Assembly (NCBI RefSeq): GCF_014217545.1
Contig: NZ_CP043178.1
Span: 682,001-746,000, forward strand
From: Pseudarthrobacter sp. NBSH8
GTDB taxonomy: Bacteria > Actinomycetota > Actinomycetes > Actinomycetales > Micrococcaceae
DNA length: 64,000 nucleotides
Reading direction: 5' to 3'
In this document: positions 35,401 to 47,306 of the stretch, piece by piece
How positions within the stretch are numbered: the first letter of the stretch is position 1
Layout: every line of letters begins with the position of its first letter
Program-made: the position numbers and the translations under genes
The notes under the pieces: generated by a model
Seen by the model: only the letters and a program-made list of their open reading frames with translations
The model's database searches: none
Told to the model about the DNA's origin: nothing

Positions 35401-36177
35401 CAAGGTGGCCTGGGCTTCGGGCTCAAGTGGAACATGGGCTGGATGCACGACTCCCTCAAATACGCCTCCGAGGACCCCGTCAACCGGAAGTGGCACCACG
35501 GCACGGTGACGTTCTCCATGGTCTACGCCTTCACCGAGAACTTTCTGCTTCCCATCAGCCACGACGAAGTAGTGCATGGCAAGGGCTCCATGCTCCGGAA
35601 GATGCCGGGGGACCGGTGGCAGCAGTTGGCCAACCTGCGCGCCTTCTTTGCGTACCAGTGGGCTCACCCGGGCAAGCAGCTCATCTTTATGGGCACCGAG
35701 TTCGGCCAGGAGGCTGAATGGTCCGAGCAGCATGGGCTGGACTGGTACCTGGCAGAGATTCCGGCGCACCGCGGAATGCAGCTCCTCACCAAGGACCTCA
35801 ACGAGATCTACAGCTCGACGCCGGCCCTCTACGCCCGTGACAACGAGCCGGGTGGTTTCCAGTGGATCAACGGTGGGGATGCCGACCGCAATGTCCTGAC
35901 GTTTGTCCGCTGGGACAAGGAAGGCAATCCGTTGGTGTGCGCCATCAACTTCTCCGGCGGTCCGCATGTGGGCTATGCCCTCGGCGTTCCCGCTGCCGGG
36001 GCCTGGACCGAAGTGCTGAACACCGACGCCGCGGCCTATGGCGGTTCGGGTGTTTTGAATGGCGGTGAGCTGGTTGCCCTGGACGAAGGGCTCGATGGCC
36101 AGCCGGCAACGCTTACCGTGACGCTGCCGCCCCTGGGGGCCGCGTACTTCAAGCCCGTTCTTTTGGCGGCGGGCTGA
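32497..36177 (+). CDS. glgB: Fused maltokinase (Pep2)-glycogen branching enzyme (GlgB)
   Basis: One continuous 1,226-residue frame. Residues 1-470 are a maltokinase: N-terminal cap (WLPRQRWFPVKTDDF), brace HGDLHLGQIL (333-342) and metal-binding LDFEGEPLRP (Asp358). From about 486 (MTGSAPTDRPRVPLHVDPET) a full-length GlgB follows: N1 and CBM48 domains, EVHLGSWR, nucleophile Asp902 in DGLRVDAVASMLY and Glu955 in IAEESTAFPG. The kinase makes maltose-1-phosphate for GlgE and the GlgB half adds alpha-1,6 branches. An in-frame ATG at 33952 with GGAAGG seven bases upstream could also give a separate 741-residue GlgB. ATG 32497 lies one base after treS. Confidence 0.92.
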   Translation: MAQPTLTATLSAVLREWLPRQRWFPVKTDDFALEQAGSLSLEDAAGQARLEIFLLAVTSRTADGGLRTDVVQVPLSYRASPLAGAERALVGHAPEAGMAWIYDAVHDPSFVSSWLELIRSEAGSSTGAATGHRTRSEHRLPTAHGMVKVLSGEQSNSSVIVDDGESAAIVKFFRVLSEGINPEVEVGAALTAQGIFEVPATLGWVRGEWQAPAPQGLPAQAPSQGELAVAHEFLAGGRDAWRLAVDAARTGADFTAEAYALGAATATVHRRLAEALGTAVEPAPGQVIAPGVAQRVRQAWAEAGAAVGPYDDALDALLGELDGVPAGPLQRIHGDLHLGQILQVPGQGGGPGRWAILDFEGEPLRPIAERNFPDVPLRDVVGMLRSFDYAAGAAEREYQGARVPASWVDDCADAFLAGYAAVTPGIIDRSSPLFVALWLDKALYEVVYELRNRPDWLAIPTNASRRLLSVKGSGDQARAASEGIKMTGSAPTDRPRVPLHVDPETLARVANGEHHAPHSVLGAHLDDHGHVTVRTVKHLAEAVSVVTAVGAVPMTHEDNGVWVAVLEPLQAGHVPDYRLEVTYPDAAPLTVDEPYRYLPTVGEVDLHLIGEGRHEKLWEVLGAHVQHYKSSLGDVDGVSFAVWAPNAQAVRVKGDFNAWDGRQNSLRSLGSSGVWEVFLPGVLAGACYKFEIKTKGGYWVEKADPLAFGTEVPPLTASRVVEQSYAFKDAEWMEARAQRDPHNSPMSAYEVHLGSWRLGLGYRELAKELVDYVKWLGFTHVEFMPVAEHPFGGSWGYQVTSYFAPTSRFGHPDEFRFLVDSLHQAGIGVLLDWVPAHFPKDAWALAQFDGEPLYEHADPNLGEHPDWGTLIFDFGRTEVRNFLVSNALYWLDEFHIDGLRVDAVASMLYLDYSREEGQWSPNRFGGRENLEAISFLQEVNATVYKTHPGAVMIAEESTAFPGVTAPTSQGGLGFGLKWNMGWMHDSLKYASEDPVNRKWHHGTVTFSMVYAFTENFLLPISHDEVVHGKGSMLRKMPGDRWQQLANLRAFFAYQWAHPGKQLIFMGTEFGQEAEWSEQHGLDWYLAEIPAHRGMQLLTKDLNEIYSSTPALYARDNEPGGFQWINGGDADRNVLTFVRWDKEGNPLVCAINFSGGPHVGYALGVPAAGAWTEVLNTDAAAYGGSGVLNGGELVALDEGLDGQPATLTVTLPPLGAAYFKPVLLAAG

Positions 36178-36218
36178 CCGATTGGTGTGATCCCGCTCTC
36201 TTGAGTGCGGGGCGTGAG

Positions 36219-36249
36219 GCCCGGAATTCCTTGAGATTCCGGGCTTTTT
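36219..36249 (+). terminator. Terminator of the glgE-treS-mak/glgB operon
   Basis: Hairpin GCCCGGAAT / ATTCCGGGC with a 12-base loop region, then TTTTTG, 42 bases after the glgB stop and before the rRNA promoters. Confidence 0.85.
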
Positions 36250-36293
36250 GCTGCCCTCGGGGTTGTGTCGCAGGGGCCCCAAGGGGGCCTGGG

Positions 36294-36431
36294 TGGTCAT
36301 CCCGGCAAAGTGGTGGTAGAGTTTATTTCCGCGCTGCTCCACAGAGTCAGACCGAAAAAACCGACACGAAAGCCTCAGGCTGACGAAGTCGCGGATGCCG
36401 GTTTGACAAGTTGGAGAACAGCGGGTAAGTT
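36294..36431 (+). promoter_or_regulatory. Promoter region of the rRNA operon
   Basis: A strong candidate is TTGACA (36403-36408), 17-base spacer, TAAGTT (36426-36431), about 240 bases before mature 16S. A weaker upstream pair TGGTCA (36294-36299), 17 bases, TAGAGT (36317-36322) may be a second rrn promoter. The rest of 36250-36673 is leader with an antitermination-like element and no gene. Confidence 0.6.
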
Positions 36432-36493
36432 TGAAAAGTTGCTCCGGAGCGATCCACGGCCGATTAGATGGTTGTGGTGGTGCCGGGTGTGTC

Positions 36494-36516
36494 TGTTGTT
36501 TGAGAACTCAATAGTG
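36494..36516 (+). promoter_or_regulatory. boxA-like antitermination element in rrn leader
   Basis: TGTTGTTTGAGAACTCAATAG is the conserved rrn leader element of actinobacteria, implicated in Nus-dependent antitermination. A close copy recurs in the 16S-23S spacer at about 38568. AT-rich sequence able to form hairpins (ACCAATTT ... AATTGGT) follows until 16S. Confidence 0.6.
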
Positions 36517-36673
36517 TGCCAAGTTTGTTGATACCAATTTATTGTATTGAATTGGTTGAATTGACTGGATTATGCCACCCCGTGGTGTGGTCTGGTTTTT
36601 ACAGCTGGTTTCAAATTTTGTGCAACCATTTTATCCTGTTATTTCCGGGGTTGGTGGTTGTGTCTGTTTTACT

Positions 36674-41881
<5,208 letters not shown>

Positions 41882-41944
41882 ACCACACACCACCCCTGCA
41901 AACGGTTCAAAAGCGTTTGCAACCATGGGTGGTAAAAAGATAAC

Positions 41945-41981
41945 AAGACTGCTTGCGTCCACTATGTGGTTCCCAAACAAC
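41945..41981 (+). other. Right arm of pre-23S processing stem
   Basis: AAGACTGCTTGCGTCCACTA and the following 17 bases pair with 38568-38603 upstream of 23S. The rest of the 23S-5S spacer (41882-42096) shows no gene. Confidence 0.75.
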
Positions 41982-42096
41982 AAACCCGTCACACGGGCCG
42001 TTGCACAGGAACACAACACAACAACATAACAACACCACAATGTTGTAACCAGATTTCCCACCCGTACAGGCACGCCTGAACGGGCCGGGTAGAAGG

Positions 42097-42213
42097 GTTA
42101 CGGCGGTCATAGCGTGGGGGAAACGCCCGGTCCCATTCCGAACCCGGAAGCTAAGACCCACAGCGCCGATGGTACTGCACCCGGGAGGGTGTGGGAGAGT
42201 AGGTCACCGCCGG
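42097..42213 (+). rRNA. rrf: 5S ribosomal RNA
   Basis: A 117-base 5S gene. The ends GTTACGGCGGT and ACCGCCGGAAC pair; CCCGGTCCCATTCCGAACCC and AGGTCACCGCCGG are conserved 5S segments. Ends are placed by pairing. Confidence 0.95.
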
Positions 42214-42230
42214 AACATCATTACAGGTCG

Positions 42231-42262
42231 AGAGCCCCCCAACCACCAGGTTGGGGGGCTCT
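42231..42262 (+). terminator. Terminator of the rRNA operon
   Basis: A perfect 14-base-arm hairpin AGAGCCCCCCAACC / GGTTGGGGGGCTCT with an ACCA loop, 17 bases after 5S. Confidence 0.88.
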
Positions 42263-42322
42263 CCCACGTTAACCACCCAACCCACAAAACACACCCCGTG
42301 GATCCGCGTAGAGTTGACGTCC

Positions 42323-42820
42323 ATGGATAACCTTTTCAGCCACGCGGATGATGCCCCTCCTGTCTCTGTTGAGACCGCAGAGAGCCTGGAAGCCGTCATC
42401 TGCACTGTCACTGTGCCGGGGCCGGTGGCCCAGACGTTCGCCGGCTTCACGGATCACACGCACTTGTGGTGGCCACTCGATTCACAGGGTGTGTACGGGG
42501 CAGGATCCTACGTTGAGTTTGAAGAGAACCTCATCGTTGAAACAGCTGACGACGGCAGGACCGCGGTCTGGGGCTCCATAGATGACTGGCAGCCGCCCCT
42601 TTCCTTCCACGCGTCCTGGCATCCAGGGACTACTGCTATCTGGTCTACAGAGCTGCGGGTCGCATTCAGGGCGGTGGAATCCGGGACGGAGCTGCGTCTG
42701 GTCCACAACGGCTGGGAAGGTGCGGAGGATCCTGCCGCCACGCGCGCGGCCTATGCTGCTGGCTGGCCGAAGGTGCTGGACCGTTTCGTGAGGTTCATGG
42801 GCGGGGACGCACAGGCCTGA
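42323..42820 (+). CDS. SRPBCC (AHSA1-like) domain protein
   Basis: A 165-residue protein from ATG 42323. After an acidic N-terminus it shows an SRPBCC/AHSA1 pattern: AVICTVTVPGPVAQTFAGFT (about 24-43), HLWWPLD, GSIDDWQPPLSFHASWHP and the C-terminal helix AGWPKVLDRFVRFM. The fold makes a hydrophobic ligand cavity; members bind lipids, polyketides or Hsp90, or are unassigned. No specific function can be given. It is isolated between the rRNA operon and a convergent LacI gene. Confidence 0.85.
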   Translation: MDNLFSHADDAPPVSVETAESLEAVICTVTVPGPVAQTFAGFTDHTHLWWPLDSQGVYGAGSYVEFEENLIVETADDGRTAVWGSIDDWQPPLSFHASWHPGTTAIWSTELRVAFRAVESGTELRLVHNGWEGAEDPAATRAAYAAGWPKVLDRFVRFMGGDAQA

Positions 42821-42843
42821 CGGCCACCTCACAACAGACCGAA

Positions 42844-42873
42844 CTCAGAACAAACCGCGCTCAGAACAAACCG
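42844..42873 (+). repeat. Short direct repeat downstream of the SRPBCC gene
   Basis: CTCAGAACAAACCG occurs twice (42844-42857, 42860-42873), with degenerate partial copies CCCAGAA further on. A small hairpin CCCTG-TTCAG-CAGGG at 42918-42932 may help end the convergent genes. Confidence 0.55.
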
Positions 42874-42947
42874 GCCCAGAAGTGTCCCGGCCCAGAACAG
42901 CTGCAGTCGGGAGCGGACCCTGTTCAGCAGGGAACTGCGATGCAGCG

Positions 42948-43994
42948 TCAGGCCGGCGGTACAGCCGTGCTGTTCCGGACCAGGAACTCTGTGGGGTACT
43001 CCCGGTCAAGGGCCGACGCCGGCGGTGACGTGCCCTTCGCAGGCCGCTTCGCGCCGGCGTCGAGCGTTTCCAGCAGCATGCGGGCCGCCAGGGCGCCCTG
43101 GCCGCGCGCATCCTGGTTGATGGTGGTCAGCCCAAAGACCTCACCGAGTTCATGACCGTCCATGCCGATCACGGAGAGATCCTGCGGTACACGCAGGCCG
43201 AAGTCGCGGGCAGCGAGGATGACGCCGATGGCCATCTCATCGGAGGCGGCAAAAACTGCAGTTGGCCGCCCGGCCGCGGAGGCCAGGAGGCTGCGGGCAC
43301 TCGCGTAGGCGCCTCGGATGGTGAAGTCCGCGGACACTACCCATTCGGGGCGGACCGCATGCCCCGCAGCCTCCATTGCAGCTTCAAAACCGGCCCGGCG
43401 TATCCCGGGCAGTTTGAAGTCCTGGTTCAGTTCGGCATTGCCGGTGATGTGGGCGATCCGGGTGTGGCCCAGCCCGAGGAGGTGCTCGGTGGCGGTTCGG
43501 GCGAGGCCGGCGTCGTCAATCCTGATGGTGGAGGCGCCGGCCAGGGCGCCGCCGATGCCTACAATTGGACGGCGGAATGCCAGCAGCTGCTTGATTTCGG
43601 CTTCGCTGAGGACGAGCGCCACAGCGATGACTGCGTCCAGCCGCTTCCGGAGCAGGAAGTCGGTCAGGACGCTGCGGCGGCGTTCCGGCAGGTCACCCAT
43701 GTTGTACAGGGTGAGGTCATAGCCGGCGTCGAGCAAAGTGCCGGACACGCCCTCCAGCACCGACGAAAAGTACCATCGGTGGATGGACGGGACCACCAAC
43801 CCCACGTTGTGGTTACGGCCTGAAGCCAGGCTGGATGCATGGTAGGACGGGACGAAGCCCAGCTCGTCGGCCGCGGTCTTTGCCAACTGCCGGCTCTTGG
43901 CCGACACATTTGCCTTGCCGCTGAGCGCCCGCGACACAGTGGCGATCGACAGCCCGGCGCGGTCGGCAACATCCTTGATGCCAGCAAGTCCCAC
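42948..43994 (-). CDS. LacI family transcriptional regulator
   Basis: A 348-residue repressor. The N-terminal helix-turn-helix and hinge (IKDVADRAGLSIATVSRALS) are complete, followed by the periplasmic-binding-like effector domain (VGLVVPSIHRWYFSSVLEGV through the GMDGHELGEVFGLTTINQD region). GTG 43994 is taken as start; it overlaps by one base the stop of the upstream GH13 glucosidase gene, so the two form an operon. Two LacI-type palindromes lie upstream of the glucosidase (45764 and 45831), suggesting autoregulation in response to an alpha-glucoside. Confidence 0.9.
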   Translation of the reverse strand: MGLAGIKDVADRAGLSIATVSRALSGKANVSAKSRQLAKTAADELGFVPSYHASSLASGRNHNVGLVVPSIHRWYFSSVLEGVSGTLLDAGYDLTLYNMGDLPERRRSVLTDFLLRKRLDAVIAVALVLSEAEIKQLLAFRRPIVGIGGALAGASTIRIDDAGLARTATEHLLGLGHTRIAHITGNAELNQDFKLPGIRRAGFEAAMEAAGHAVRPEWVVSADFTIRGAYASARSLLASAAGRPTAVFAASDEMAIGVILAARDFGLRVPQDLSVIGMDGHELGEVFGLTTINQDARGQGALAARMLLETLDAGAKRPAKGTSPPASALDREYPTEFLVRNSTAVPPA

Positions 43995-45730
43995 TAGTCT
44001 GCGTCGCCTCCGCCAATCCGCAGCCATGCGGTCTCGCCGGAAGCCAGGAAGTGTGCTGCGCCCGGGTCAGAGTCAGCGCTGCGGACGAGGACACTGCCGG
44101 CCGGCATTTCCAAGGGTTCGTGGTTGAGGTTCATGAGCACCAGCGTATCGCCGTTAATGTATGCCAGGGACGAACCGCTACACCAGTCCTCGGCCCAAGC
44201 CAGTGATCCGCTGCCCAAACCCAGCTCGCGGCGCAGGGCCAGCATGTTCCGGTACAGGGAAAGGTGCGACACCGGCGATGCGGCTTGCGAGTCCCGTGCC
44301 AGTTCCGCGAAGCTCGCCGGCAAGGGAAGCCAAGGATCCTCGCCCGAGCCAAAGCCCAGGTGCCGTTCACCAGTTCGCCACGGGAGGGGAACCCGGCAGC
44401 CGTCACGGCCCAACCGGGCACCTCCGGTGCGTGCGAACGTAGGGTCCTGCCGCAGGTGCTCCGGAATATCGATGCCGTCCGGCAGCCCGAGCTCCTCACC
44501 CTGGTACAGGTAGGCGGCGCCGGGCAGCCCCAGCATAAACAATGAGGCGGCGGCTGCACGCCGGCGGCCCAGGGCTGTGTCCGGCTGAGGATCCGCCGGA
44601 CCAATGCCGTCGCCGTCTCGCGGACCGGATCCGTTGTAGCCAAAGCGGCTGGAATGGCGGACGACATCGTGGTTGGACAGCACCCATGTACTGGGGGCTC
44701 CCACGGCGTCCAGGGCGGTCAGCGAGTCCGTGATAACACTGCGCAGCCGGTAAACATCCAGTCCGGCGTGCAGGTAGGGAAAGTTGAAGGCCTGGTGCAT
44801 TTCATCGGACCGGACCCATTCGGCGAGGCGCGGAAGCGGATCCACGTTGGCTTCCGCGCAGAGAATGCGGTCCGGGCCGTAGCCGTCCAGGATGAGGCGC
44901 CAGGCCCGGAAGATGTCGTGGAGGGCCGGCTGGCCGAACATCGGAGCCTCGTGGCCGGGGAAGCCGTCCGAGCTTCCGCCGTCGGCCCGGCCGCCCCAGG
45001 CGGGCAGCCCCGGGGCTTTGACCAAGGCGTGGGCGACGTCCACCCGGAAGCCGGAGACGCCGCGGTCCAGCCAGAAACGGAGTACGCGCTCAAATTCGGC
45101 GTGGACGGCGGGGTTGTCCCAGTTGAAGTCAGGTTGGGAGGAATCGAACAGGTGAAGGTACCACTGGTCCGGCCGGCCGTCAGGACCGGTTACCCGGGTC
45201 CAGGCGGGGCCGCCGAAGTGGGACTGCCAGTTATTGGGCGGTTCGTGGCCTTCGGGCCCGGCTCCGTCCCGGAAGATGAACATGTCGCGTTCCTGGCTGC
45301 CTGCAGGGGAGGCCAGTGCTGCCTGGAAAGCCACGTGCTGGTCCGAGCAGTGGTTGGGAACCAGGTCCACGATGACCCGCAGCCCCAAGCGGTTGGCCTC
45401 GGCAATCATGATGTCGAAATCGCTGAGGGTGCCGAAGATCGGATCCACGTCACAGTAGTCGCTGACGTCATAGCCGGCATCGCGTTGTGGCGATTTGTAG
45501 AACGGGGACAGCCAGACGGCGTCCACATCCAGCTCGGCCAGCTGCGGGAGCTCCGCTGTAACCCCGGCTAGATCGCCGATGCCGTCTCCGTTGAGGTCGC
45601 GGAATGATCGCGGGTATACCTGGTAGATGACGGCGGAGCGCCACCAGCCGGGTGAGTTGTCGGCGTCGCGGATGTGGGACAGCCGATCCATCAGCGGGGC
45701 GGTGGCGTTAAACGCTGTATCTACAGACAT
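43994..45730 (-). CDS. GH13 alpha-glucosidase
   Basis: A 578-residue family 13 hydrolase of the oligo-1,6/alpha-glucosidase type. The barrel starts WWRSAVIYQVYPRSFRDLNG; region I DLVPNHCSDQH, nucleophile Asp231 in SGFRVDVAHALVK, acid/base Glu293 in LCAEANVDP and VLSNHDVVRH are intact. It has no signal peptide, so it acts in the cytoplasm on imported maltose, isomaltose or related sugars. The frame is open far upstream but the family sequence begins at ATG 45730. It heads an operon with the LacI regulator. Confidence 0.9.
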   Translation of the reverse strand: MSVDTAFNATAPLMDRLSHIRDADNSPGWWRSAVIYQVYPRSFRDLNGDGIGDLAGVTAELPQLAELDVDAVWLSPFYKSPQRDAGYDVSDYCDVDPIFGTLSDFDIMIAEANRLGLRVIVDLVPNHCSDQHVAFQAALASPAGSQERDMFIFRDGAGPEGHEPPNNWQSHFGGPAWTRVTGPDGRPDQWYLHLFDSSQPDFNWDNPAVHAEFERVLRFWLDRGVSGFRVDVAHALVKAPGLPAWGGRADGGSSDGFPGHEAPMFGQPALHDIFRAWRLILDGYGPDRILCAEANVDPLPRLAEWVRSDEMHQAFNFPYLHAGLDVYRLRSVITDSLTALDAVGAPSTWVLSNHDVVRHSSRFGYNGSGPRDGDGIGPADPQPDTALGRRRAAAASLFMLGLPGAAYLYQGEELGLPDGIDIPEHLRQDPTFARTGGARLGRDGCRVPLPWRTGERHLGFGSGEDPWLPLPASFAELARDSQAASPVSHLSLYRNMLALRRELGLGSGSLAWAEDWCSGSSLAYINGDTLVLMNLNHEPLEMPAGSVLVRSADSDPGAAHFLASGETAWLRIGGGDAD

Positions 45731-45763
45731 GGAGGACAGCTTAGACCCTAACCGGCGGGAAAC

Positions 45764-45844
45764 TGCAAACGTTTCCACGTCAAGGCATAAAGGTCTACTC
45801 ACCAGTATGTTACGGATGGTCGGTGCTTGCTGGAAACGCTTACA
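45764..45844 (-). promoter_or_regulatory. Pair of LacI-type operators upstream of GH13 glucosidase
   Basis: TGCAAACGTTTCCA (45764-45777) and TGGAAACGCTTACA (45831-45844) both match the LacI/GalR palindrome form TGNAANCGNTTNCA. They are 67 bases apart centre to centre, flanking the expected promoter. The second also lies 92 bases before the divergent glcD-like start. Confidence 0.7.
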
Positions 45845-45935
45845 GTCGGTTGGGAGATGACGGGCCAACGGGAAGCACCGCCCTAGACTGGGGGAGAAGC
45901 GCAACGACAACAACGACAAGGAACGGGGAGGCTGC

Positions 45936-47306
45936 GTGGGCGGCTTGGTTGAAGATCTGGTGGGCGCCCTCGGCGCAGGGCAGGTCAGCACCGCGGAGGA
46001 ACTGCTCGCGAGGTATGCCGTGGACCAGGCCCCCGTCCTGGATTTCCAGCTGCCCGAAGCGGTGGTCTTTGCCAGGTCTGTCACGGACGTACAGGCGGCG
46101 GTCAGGCTGTGTGCGGCCCACAATGTCGCCGTTGTGGCCCGCGGAGCAGGAACAGGCGTTTCCGGCGGCGCGCACGCGAGCAGGAACTGTGTAGTCCTGT
46201 CCCTGGAACAGATGAACCGCATTCTTGACCTGAACCCGGACGACGAGACCGCCGTCGTCGAGCCAGGAGTGGTCAATGCGGCCCTCAACGAGGCGGCAGC
46301 AGAGCATGGCCTGATGTACGCGCCGGATCCGGCGAGCTTTCGTTCCTCCACGATCGGTGGCAACGTTGCCACGAATGCCGGGGGACTGCGCTGCGCCAAG
46401 TACGGCGTTACCCGGGACTCGGTGCTGGCGCTGGAGGTGGTGCTGGCCGACGGGTCCCTCATTCGCACCGGCCACCAGACGTTCAAAGGCGTTGCGGGTT
46501 ACGACCTGACGGGGCTGTTTGTTGGTTCGGAGGGCACCTTGGGAATCGTGGTGGGGGCGACCGTGCGGCTCAAGTATCTGCCCCGTGACGTGCACACCAT
46601 CGCCGCGTTCTACCCGGACTTCCGGCAGGCCGCCGCCGGCGTCCTGGCGGTGGGCCGGGCCCGGGTGCAGCCGGCCATCATGGAACTGCTCGACGGCGGC
46701 ACGCTGGCCCAGCTGGATGATCTCCACGGCTCCGACCTGAGTTCACGCGGCCGCTCGCTGCTCCTGATTCAGACTGACGGGTTCGGGGCAGCGGCGGAGG
46801 CCGACGTCATGCGTTCTGTCCTCGCCGCCAGCGGCGCAATAGTGAGCACGGAATCCACGGCGGAAGCCGAGCAACTCGTGGAGCTGCGCCGGAACAGCCG
46901 GGGTGTGGAAGTGGATGACGAATACCGCGTCGGCGAGGACGTGGCCGTGCCGCGCTCGCGCCTGGTGGATTACGTGGCGGCATTGGAAGACCTCGCGGCC
47001 ACGCACGATGTGCGCCTGAAGGTGGTGGCGCACGCCGGCGACGGCAACCTGCACCCCACCTTCTGGATTGACAGGCAGGGCAATGCGGTGGACGCTGACG
47101 CCATGAGGCGGCTGAACTTAGCCCTGGATGCCTCTATCGAAGCTGCCCTCGAAATGGGCGGCACCATCACCGGGGAACACGGGATCGGGCAGTACAAACT
47201 GCGCTGGCTGGGCCTGGAACAGCCGGAACCCGTCCGGGAGCTCCAGCGCAGGATCAAGGAGCTCTTTGACCCGGCAGGGATCTTGAACCCGGGCAAGGCC
47301 ATCTAG
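45936..47306 (+). CDS. FAD-linked oxidase, glycolate oxidase GlcD type
   Basis: A 456-residue flavoprotein. The FAD_binding_4 domain has VVARGAGTGVSGGAH (68-82) and STIGGNVATNAGGLRCAKYG (about 138-157); the C-terminal FAD-oxidase domain has KVVAHAGDGNLHPTF and GTITGEHGIGQYKL, the metal/substrate histidines typical of D-lactate and glycolate dehydrogenases. GTG 45936 follows GGGGAG. It likely oxidises a 2-hydroxy acid. No GlcE/GlcF partner is adjacent, so substrate and electron acceptor are undetermined. Confidence 0.88.
   Translation: MGGLVEDLVGALGAGQVSTAEELLARYAVDQAPVLDFQLPEAVVFARSVTDVQAAVRLCAAHNVAVVARGAGTGVSGGAHASRNCVVLSLEQMNRILDLNPDDETAVVEPGVVNAALNEAAAEHGLMYAPDPASFRSSTIGGNVATNAGGLRCAKYGVTRDSVLALEVVLADGSLIRTGHQTFKGVAGYDLTGLFVGSEGTLGIVVGATVRLKYLPRDVHTIAAFYPDFRQAAAGVLAVGRARVQPAIMELLDGGTLAQLDDLHGSDLSSRGRSLLLIQTDGFGAAAEADVMRSVLAASGAIVSTESTAEAEQLVELRRNSRGVEVDDEYRVGEDVAVPRSRLVDYVAALEDLAATHDVRLKVVAHAGDGNLHPTFWIDRQGNAVDADAMRRLNLALDASIEAALEMGGTITGEHGIGQYKLRWLGLEQPEPVRELQRRIKELFDPAGILNPGKAI

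Noticed and set aside
45731..46486. N-terminal extension of the GH13 glucosidase
   Set aside because: The extension runs opposite the glcD-like gene and across the operator region; the GH13 domain begins soon after ATG 45730.
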